The notes beneath the pieces were generated by a model that was given only the letters and a program-made list of their open reading frames with translations, did no database searches and was not told the origin of the DNA. 11,143 nucleotides of DNA from an uncultured Collinsella sp. (lineage in GTDB: Bacteria; Actinomycetota; Coriobacteriia; Coriobacteriales; Coriobacteriaceae). The stretch is taken from NCBI GenBank assembly GCA_900757285.1, contig CAAENI010000165.1, forward strand, positions 1 to 11,143. Reading direction: 5' to 3'. The translations under genes were made by a program, and so were the position numbers. Positions 6,404-11,143 of the stretch are shown in pieces (the stretch's first letter is position 1; each line of letters opens with the position of its first letter).

Positions 6404-7551
6404 AAGGGCTTTCGCTGCAATGGCGCATAACGATTATGACGGCACTGCTGACGTGTGCGGCATGCGTACTGACGAACTGCTTGGTCGGCTATACGGGCAT
6501 GCGCTACATGGATGCCATCGGCAGCGACATCTCGGCCTTTAACGCAACCGGCGAAGATTCGCTCCAGGCGTTCGACCCAACGAAAGCGGCCCTCGATGAC
6601 AAGGTCACAATCGTCGTAAATGACGCACAGGAGTCTTTTGGCACGACAGCCTGGTACATCACGGCTGGAGTCACACTCCTTGGCGGCGCGCTGGCATACT
6701 TTGTGAGCGGCCGTGCACTCAAACCGCTACGGGCTTTTGCAGCTCAGGTTGAGCGTGTGCAGCCTGACAACCTAAGCGAAATCAGACTCAATGAAGATGT
6801 GCCCACCGAGCTACAACGATGCAGCGCCTCTTTCAACGACATGATCGCTCGTCTTGGCGAAGGGTTCTCTGCACAGCGTCAGTTTACCGGCAACGCCGCA
6901 CACGAGCTTCGCACCCCGCTCGCCCTTATGCAAGCACAGATTGAACTATTCATCTCCGAGCACTCCGGTTTGCAACCCGAAACAGCCGAGCTGCTCGGCC
7001 TGCTACAAGAACAAACTGAGCGGATGTCGCGGATGACCAAGGTGTTGCTCGAGATGAGTGAGCTCCGCAGCGTTCCTTGCGAGGACGATGTTGAACTTGG
7101 TCCCTTGTCCGAAGAGGTCCTCACCGACCTTGCGCCACTTGCCGAAAATAAGGGCATAGCCCTCAATTGTGCTGGAGACGCTTTAGTAATCGGGAGCGAC
7201 ACGCTCCTCTATCGGCTGGTGTTTAACCTGGTCGAAAATGCCATCCGTTACAGCCGCCCCGGCTCGACTGTCAACGTCTCCATCTGCGACAACAACAGCC
7301 GCGTGTTCCTGCGAGTCGAGGACCAGGGCCCGGGAATACCCAAGCAGTACCACGAGAGCATCTTCCAACCGTTCTTTCGCCTGGATAAATCCCGCAGCAG
7401 GGCATACGGCGGCGCAGGACTCGGACTCGCGCTCGTTTGGGAGATTGCAGCGCTTCACGGTGGCGCTGTAGAGGTCGAAGCAAGTTCCGAGAACGGGACC
7501 ACTATGCTCGCAAGCCTTCCAAAACGATCCGCAGCATTAACCGAACAGTAA
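6400..7551 (+). CDS. Membrane sensor histidine kinase
   Basis: The 383-residue kinase has a first membrane helix (about 10-32), an outside loop of about 50 residues, a second helix (about 83-104), a HAMP linker (about 104-155), HisKA with H168 in AAHELRTP, and a HATPase_c domain: N box N276LVEN280, G1 DQGPG (308-312), F box FFRLDKS and G2 GGAGLGL (337-343). All catalytic motifs are intact. It is the partner of the preceding response regulator through an ATGA overlap, with GGAG just upstream inside that gene. The outside loop is short, so the sensed signal may act at or in the membrane. The first helix contains C19-A-A-C22 and C27, which is unusual and could make the sensor respond to redox state; that is speculation. 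The stop is followed after seven bases by a hairpin shared with guaA. Confidence 0.94.
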   Translation: MKGLSLQWRITIMTALLTCAACVLTNCLVGYTGMRYMDAIGSDISAFNATGEDSLQAFDPTKAALDDKVTIVVNDAQESFGTTAWYITAGVTLLGGALAYFVSGRALKPLRAFAAQVERVQPDNLSEIRLNEDVPTELQRCSASFNDMIARLGEGFSAQRQFTGNAAHELRTPLALMQAQIELFISEHSGLQPETAELLGLLQEQTERMSRMTKVLLEMSELRSVPCEDDVELGPLSEEVLTDLAPLAENKGIALNCAGDALVIGSDTLLYRLVFNLVENAIRYSRPGSTVNVSICDNNSRVFLRVEDQGPGIPKQYHESIFQPFFRLDKSRSRAYGGAGLGLALVWEIAALHGGAVEVEASSENGTTMLASLPKRSAALTEQ

Positions 7552-7558
7552 AACGAAA

Positions 7559-7588
7559 GGGGTCCCGCACACGTTTGCGCGGGACCCC
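7559..7588. terminator. Shared terminator between the kinase gene and guaA
   Basis: GGGGTCCCGC (7559-7568) pairs with GCGGGACCCC (7579-7588) around a 10-base loop. On the minus strand the stem is followed by TTTCGTTTTACTG, a good tail for ending guaA. On the plus strand the tail is CTCCCTG, so termination of the kinase transcript is probably less efficient. It lies between the two converging stop codons. Confidence 0.7.
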
Positions 7589-7625
7589 CTCCCTGTCAAT
7601 GCAATTCGCCCAAAAGAGTAGAAGC

Positions 7626-8606
7626 CTACTCCCACTCCACCGTGCCGACGGGCTTCGGCGTGAGGTCGTAGCACACGCGGCAGATGCCGGGAACCTCGGC
7701 GGTGACGCGGGCGGTAATGCGCTTGAGCAACGCCCAGTCGAGCTCAGGCACCTCGGCGGTCATGACATCGACGGTGTTGATGCAGCGGATGATACAGGGC
7801 CAATCGTAGGCGCGCTTGCCCTCGCGCACGCCGGTGGCGCGGAAGTCGGGCACGACGGCAAAATACTGCCAGATGGTCAGACCCGCCTTGTCGATCTCCT
7901 CGCGCACGATCGCGTCGGCTTCGCGCAGCGCCTCAAGACGGTCGCGGGTGATGGCACCAAGGCAGCGGACGCCCAGGCCGGGACCGGGGAACGGCTGGCG
8001 CTCGACCATGTTCTCGGGCAGGCCGAGCTCGCGACCCACGACGCGGACCTCGTCCTTGTACAGCAGTTTGACGGGCTCGCAGAGCTCAAACTGCAGATCC
8101 TCGGGCAGACCGCCCACGTTGTGGTGAGCCTTCACGCCGTCTTGGGACTCAAGAATGTCGGGATAGATGGTGCCCTGGGCGAGGAAACTGACCTCGTCGC
8201 CAACCTTGCGGGCCTCCTCCTCGAACACGCGGATAAACTCGGCACCGATGATCTTGCGCTTGGCCTCGGGCTCCTCGACGTCCACGAGCTTATCCAGGAA
8301 GCGATCGGTCGCGTCCACATAGACCAGGTTAGCGTCCATCTGGTTCTTGAAGACGTCGATGACCTGTTCGCTCTCACCCTTGCGCATCAGGCCGTGGTTC
8401 ACATGCACGCAAATGAGCTGCTTGCCGATGGCCTTGATGAGCAGGGCCGCGACAACCGAACTGTCGACGCCGCCGGAAAGAGCCAGCAGGACCTTCTTGT
8501 CGCCGATCTGCTCGCGGATTGCAGCGACCTGCTCATCGATGAACACCTGGGCAAGTTCGGGAGTGGTGATACGCACCATGTCGTCGGGACGCTTGTTGGG
8601 ATCCAT
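7626..8606 (-). CDS. guaA: GMP synthase, ATP-pyrophosphatase and dimerisation subunit (no glutaminase domain)
   Basis: This 326-residue protein covers only the synthase half of GMP synthase, which adenylates XMP and aminates it to GMP in purine synthesis. The PP-loop SGGVDS is at 44-49, with downstream VNHGLMRKGE, HHNVGGLPED, PFPGPGLGVR and the C-terminal dimerisation sequence ending KPVGTVEWE, all typical of GuaA. The N-terminal class I glutamine amidotransferase domain (about 190 residues in the fused enzyme) is absent. AAGGAG six bases before the ATG supports this start, so the absence is not a start error; the short sequence before the PP-loop domain also fits a two-subunit form. A separate amidotransferase partner is expected elsewhere; otherwise the enzyme would depend on free ammonia. 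It is a single gene with its own promoter. Confidence 0.93.
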   Translation of the reverse strand: MDPNKRPDDMVRITTPELAQVFIDEQVAAIREQIGDKKVLLALSGGVDSSVVAALLIKAIGKQLICVHVNHGLMRKGESEQVIDVFKNQMDANLVYVDATDRFLDKLVDVEEPEAKRKIIGAEFIRVFEEEARKVGDEVSFLAQGTIYPDILESQDGVKAHHNVGGLPEDLQFELCEPVKLLYKDEVRVVGRELGLPENMVERQPFPGPGLGVRCLGAITRDRLEALREADAIVREEIDKAGLTIWQYFAVVPDFRATGVREGKRAYDWPCIIRCINTVDVMTAEVPELDWALLKRITARVTAEVPGICRVCYDLTPKPVGTVEWE

Positions 8607-8672
8607 GCAGAGCTCCTTCTCGGTTCGATGGAAATGCGCCGCGCGTATGCAGACGCACCGTCATATGACCTC

Positions 8673-8678
8673 ATTATA
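8673..8678 (-). promoter_or_regulatory. -10 box of guaA
   Basis: A perfect TATAAT on the minus strand lies 66 bases before the guaA start. The hexamer at the expected -35 position (GGGAAA) is poor. Transcription would begin near 8666, leaving a leader of about 60 bases, too short for a purine riboswitch. Confidence 0.5.
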
Positions 8679-8745
8679 TGCAGAACGAGATACGTTTCCC
8701 ATCGCTGCGACAGAGCTTTTTGCAGGGGCGGCAGTTTTTCTATAT

Positions 8746-8780
8746 CCCAAGGTCAGCTAGACTTCGGTAGCCACCTTGGG
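8746..8780. repeat. Interrupted inverted repeat upstream of the LuxR-type regulator and guaA
   Basis: CCCAAGGT (8746-8753) pairs with ACCTTGGG (8773-8780), and inside it GCTA (8756-8759) pairs with TAGC (8768-8771). The arms are perfect, and no T-tract follows in either direction. It lies between the two divergent promoters and could be a protein-binding site or an RNA hairpin. Confidence 0.45.
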
Positions 8781-8862
8781 AGCATCGCCAATAGACTCTT
8801 CCTTTATACGTTCGGCACAATCGTAGACGATACCCACAAATTCCAGTCCCGAGCAACAAGAG

Positions 8863-8868
8863 TACAAT
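8863..8868 (+). promoter_or_regulatory. Possible -10 of the LuxR-type regulator
   Basis: TACAAT lies 36 bases before the regulator's ATG, leaving a leader of about 25-30 bases. No good -35 hexamer accompanies it. Confidence 0.25.
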
Positions 8869-8903
8869 TGCTGCTAGTGTTGCCAGCTGTTGGGAGATGG
8901 AAG

Positions 8904-9908
8904 ATGGACTGCGATGGCTACCCATGCGTTCCCATGCCGTTGATGTGCACCGCCTTTGTGCCGGGGCAGATTGACGCTGCGGTTGCAGGCATTTCCGACC
9001 CCGATTCACGCGCCATCGCCACGGCAGAAGCGCTGTACTTTCGCGGACAGGCCGCACTCGCCGCCAAGACGGCGCACCCCTATCTTGACGTCACCGATCC
9101 CGCGCTGCGCTATTCCGCATGCTTTATCTGCGGATACGCCAGTCTGTCGCTCAACCGTATCGCCGACGCCCGCCGGTGCCTTGCGGGCATCCTCGATACG
9201 CCGGCCGACGAGGAATCGCCCGCCGTCCACGCCACGCATATCCTGTTCGCCTCGGCCGCGAGCGTCCTGCTGCACTTGCCTTCCCCGTATTCTGCCGAAG
9301 AGTTTTATCCACTTGCGGCGCACCTACCCGAAGGCCTGCGACTGTTCGCCAGCTACGTGATGGCGCACGCCTTGTATCTGCGCGGCGAATACGGCCGCAG
9401 CCTGGGCATGGCGGAAAACGCCCTAATTATGAAACAGGGAAGCTATCCCATCTCGGAACTGTTCCTGCACCTGGCAGCTTCCATGGCATGCATGAGCCTC
9501 AAGGACATCGACGCCGCAAAAGCGCATTTTGGAGCCGCTTGGGACATTGCGCGCCCCGACGGCCTTATCGAGCTCATTGGCGAGCACCACGGCCTTTTGC
9601 AGGGGCTCATCGAGGCATGCCTAAAAACGCAATACCCTGACGACTTCGCACGCATCATCGAGATCACGTACCGCTTCAGCTACGGCTGGCGGCGCATCCA
9701 CAACCCCGATTCGGGCGAGGACGTTGCCGACGATTTAACGACCACAGAGTTCACCATGGCCATGCTCGCCTGCCGCGGATGGACCAACGCTGAAATCGCA
9801 CGCCATATGGGAGTATCGCCGGGCACCGTCAAAAACCGCCTATCCGGCGTATACGCAAAGCTTGGCATCGGCACACGCGCCGAGCTGGTCGCGCACATGT
9901 TGCGTTAG
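8904..9908 (+). CDS. LuxR-family transcriptional regulator with helical N-terminal domain
   Basis: I start this 334-residue protein at the ATG at 8904, which has GGGAG seven bases upstream; the frame stays open much further upstream, but only across the antisense of guaA. Residues 278-333 form a LuxR/GerE helix-turn-helix: LTTTEFTMAMLACRGWTNAEIA, then the recognition helix with SPGTVKNRLSGVYAKLGI. Residues 20-260 are rich in Ala/Leu helices with a TPR-like rhythm (LYLRGEYGRSLGMAENAL, LKDIDAAKAHFGAAW), as in MalT-like regulators but without their NTPase domain. There is no receiver or sensor motif and no membrane helix, so the ligand or partner is unknown. It is cysteine-rich near the N-terminus (C3, C8, C15, C73, C76). 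It may control its own promoter and the secreted protein gene 155 bases downstream on the same strand. Confidence 0.85.
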   Translation: MDCDGYPCVPMPLMCTAFVPGQIDAAVAGISDPDSRAIATAEALYFRGQAALAAKTAHPYLDVTDPALRYSACFICGYASLSLNRIADARRCLAGILDTPADEESPAVHATHILFASAASVLLHLPSPYSAEEFYPLAAHLPEGLRLFASYVMAHALYLRGEYGRSLGMAENALIMKQGSYPISELFLHLAASMACMSLKDIDAAKAHFGAAWDIARPDGLIELIGEHHGLLQGLIEACLKTQYPDDFARIIEITYRFSYGWRRIHNPDSGEDVADDLTTTEFTMAMLACRGWTNAEIARHMGVSPGTVKNRLSGVYAKLGIGTRAELVAHMLR

Positions 9909-10063
9909 CGACCGGGCTGCCAAGCGCATCGAACGCGTTCCGGAACCCGGCGCTTCGCTCGATCAATTTGGACATTTTGACCCTTGAACGGCACTACCGC
10001 CACGAAGCGTCTTCTCGCAAAATTGGATTATTTCCACCGATATTTGCGGGATGGGAGCCCAAG
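9909..10063 (+). other. Spacer with nested palindromes after the LuxR-type gene
   Basis: Just after the regulator stop, two overlapping perfect 10-bp palindromes occur, GAACGCGTTC (9931-9940) and GTTCCGGAAC (9937-9946), framed by AAGCGC (9922-9927) and GCGCTT (9950-9955). The set may fold as a terminator without a T-tract or serve as an operator. The rest holds the ribosome-binding site GGGAG of the next gene; no promoter was clear. Confidence 0.35.
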
Positions 10064-11143
10064 ATGCTTGATCGCCGTTCGTTACTTGTTGCCGGAGCGT
10101 CCTCACTAGCGAGCACCATGTTGCCTCGCGTGCCGGGAAGCGAAAATGCCTTCCTGCTGCCGTTCGCGCCCACCGCGGCCTATGCCGACGAAAAAGACCC
10201 CTTCAGGGTGCTCGTTCTCTCGCGCACCATGTTTGGTGTGGTCGTGGTCGACGTCGCCAACAAGAATATGCCCATCAAGGGAGCGCAGGTCACGCTCACG
10301 TCGCGCTACGCCGCAGGCAAGCAGCTCGCCGCCACGACCGATGACGAAGGCACCGCCATCTTTGAGATTGCCTCGCTTTCGGAAGGCTACGTAGACGAGG
10401 CAAAGCTCCTTGACGCGTACGACTTTAACGGCGGCATCTCCATTAGCATGGCGGGCTACCGCGATGTCGAGATTCCCCTTGCGCGTATCCAGGGCGGCAC
10501 CGCCATAACCGCGCCCACGCGTCCGCTTTCCGACGGCGAGCCGTACTTCCGCCAGCTCACATTCGACGAATGGGACATCCAGTACGCTGAAGCCACGTTC
10601 ATGGCATTGCCGAAGGACGACACGGCAAACGAGCAGCCCGATACGCACGCATTTACCGTGCAGGCTCATCTGCCGCAGGGCGGGCAGGCAACATTGCATA
10701 TCAATAAAGTGATGCCCGCTGCGGGCAGCTCAACCGAAACCGTCACGCAGATTGGTCAGATCAAGGCCAGCGCATCGAGCGCGGATAATCTGGCGACGTT
10801 CACACTCGAAGACAAGTTCCTCGATGCAGCGTCGAGCCTTCTGGAAGAAGGATGCAAGCTGCGCTTTGTCCTCGACTACCAGGACAAAACCTACACGCTC
10901 TCCTCCCCCATGGCCGTTGTTACCGCGCCGGCGGCAAAGGCGGAATCCGGATCGACCACTATCGTCCCCACCACTATGGACCAAGAGATCACTCCGTTTG
11001 ATTTCCCCGCATCGTTTCCCGGCATCGGTGGTAATAAGTTCACGTGCTGGATGCCCTCGTTCCCCATTCTGTTCGATTTCTCGTTTGCCGGGTACGTACT
11101 GTTTGGCGGAGGATACAAACCAGCCAGCTATATGAACGATTCG
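10064..11143 (+). CDS. Secreted protein with Tat-like signal and Ig-like/transthyretin-like domain, 3' end outside the window
   Basis: The frame is open from the ATG at 10064 to the window edge (360 residues, no stop). GGGAG six bases upstream sets the start. The N-terminus carries twin arginines (MLDRRSLLVAG), a moderately hydrophobic stretch and a probable AYA cleavage site after residue 41, a Tat-like export signal although its hydrophobic part is interrupted by charged residues. Residues about 56-105 read as a carboxypeptidase-regulatory/Ig-like beta domain: VVVVDVANKNMPIKGAQVTL followed by TTDDEGTAIFEI. Further beta-rich segments follow (125-145, 195-285), with a linker rich in Thr/Ser/Ala and Pro (about 287-305) and an aromatic, Gly-rich region (315-352). 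I do not recognise the family. It is likely a cell-surface or secreted factor, possibly controlled by the LuxR-type regulator upstream. Confidence 0.75.
   Translation, partial: MLDRRSLLVAGASSLASTMLPRVPGSENAFLLPFAPTAAYADEKDPFRVLVLSRTMFGVVVVDVANKNMPIKGAQVTLTSRYAAGKQLAATTDDEGTAIFEIASLSEGYVDEAKLLDAYDFNGGISISMAGYRDVEIPLARIQGGTAITAPTRPLSDGEPYFRQLTFDEWDIQYAEATFMALPKDDTANEQPDTHAFTVQAHLPQGGQATLHINKVMPAAGSSTETVTQIGQIKASASSADNLATFTLEDKFLDAASSLLEEGCKLRFVLDYQDKTYTLSSPMAVVTAPAAKAESGSTTIVPTTMDQEITPFDFPASFPGIGGNKFTCWMPSFPILFDFSFAGYVLFGGGYKPASYMNDS

Larger units (their letters stand above)
8607..8903. other. Divergent spacer between guaA and the LuxR-type regulator
   Basis: The 297 bp contain the guaA ribosome-binding site and -10 box near the left end, an interrupted inverted repeat at 8746-8780, and a possible -10 (TACAAT, 8863-8868) for the regulator gene. 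I see no gene and no recognisable riboswitch here. A long plus-strand open frame crosses the region, but it is only an upstream extension of the regulator frame. Confidence 0.5.

Noticed and set aside
8607..8672. Purine riboswitch in the guaA leader
   Set aside because: The leader is only about 60 bases from the likely transcription start, and no conserved purine aptamer core was seen.
7437..8903. Long plus-strand open frame (upstream part of an 823-codon frame)
   Set aside because: It lies antisense to the end of the kinase spacer and all of guaA. Only the part from 8904 has a ribosome-binding site and protein-like composition; the rest is a shadow of guaA's codon bias.
10106..10699. 197-codon minus-strand open frame
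   Set aside because: It lies antisense to the secreted protein gene, which has signal peptide, ribosome-binding site and a recognisable domain.
1..11143. CRISPR array, tRNA, insertion sequence or prophage
   Set aside because: No regularly spaced repeats, cloverleaf, transposase or phage gene was found on either strand.

Overview
The window reads as chromosomal DNA of a moderately GC-rich anaerobic actinobacterium, most likely a gut Coriobacteriia of the Collinsella type. That placement is inferred from gene content and style: a large ABC transporter with a MacB-like membrane part, a membrane polyferredoxin cluster with a small CXXC protein, strong Shine-Dalgarno sites and TTG starts. No tRNA, rRNA, CRISPR array, insertion sequence or phage gene was seen.

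Layout. At the left edge two perfect hairpins stand back to back (11-43 and 52-84). A large minus-strand gene follows (83-3337): an ABC ATPase fused to an FtsX/MacB-type permease with an extracytoplasmic region of about 660 residues. A spacer of about 250 bp carries the terminator of the next operon. That minus-strand operon (5639 down to 3591) has three genes: a 48-residue membrane protein ending in a CXXC motif (TTG start), a 303-residue membrane polyferredoxin (TTG start, overlapping the small gene by 8 bases) and a TlpA-like thioredoxin lipoprotein. Divergent from it, on the plus strand, is an OmpR-type response regulator and histidine kinase pair (5729-7551) joined by an ATGA overlap. The minus-strand guaA (7626-8606) converges on the kinase gene and shares a hairpin with it; it encodes only the ATP-pyrophosphatase/dimerisation part of GMP synthase. 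Next come a plus-strand LuxR-type regulator (8904-9908) and the start of a secreted protein with a Tat-like signal (from 10064, running off the window).

How the genes may work together. The polyferredoxin, the small CXXC protein and the lipid-anchored thioredoxin look like one electron path: cytoplasmic reductant, membrane Fe-S clusters, a membrane CXXC relay, then a thiol-reducing lipoprotein outside. This would do the job that CcdA or DsbD does elsewhere. The divergent two-component system shares the 90-bp promoter region and may control the operon; its kinase has a CXXC in the first membrane helix. These links are inference from gene order and motifs.
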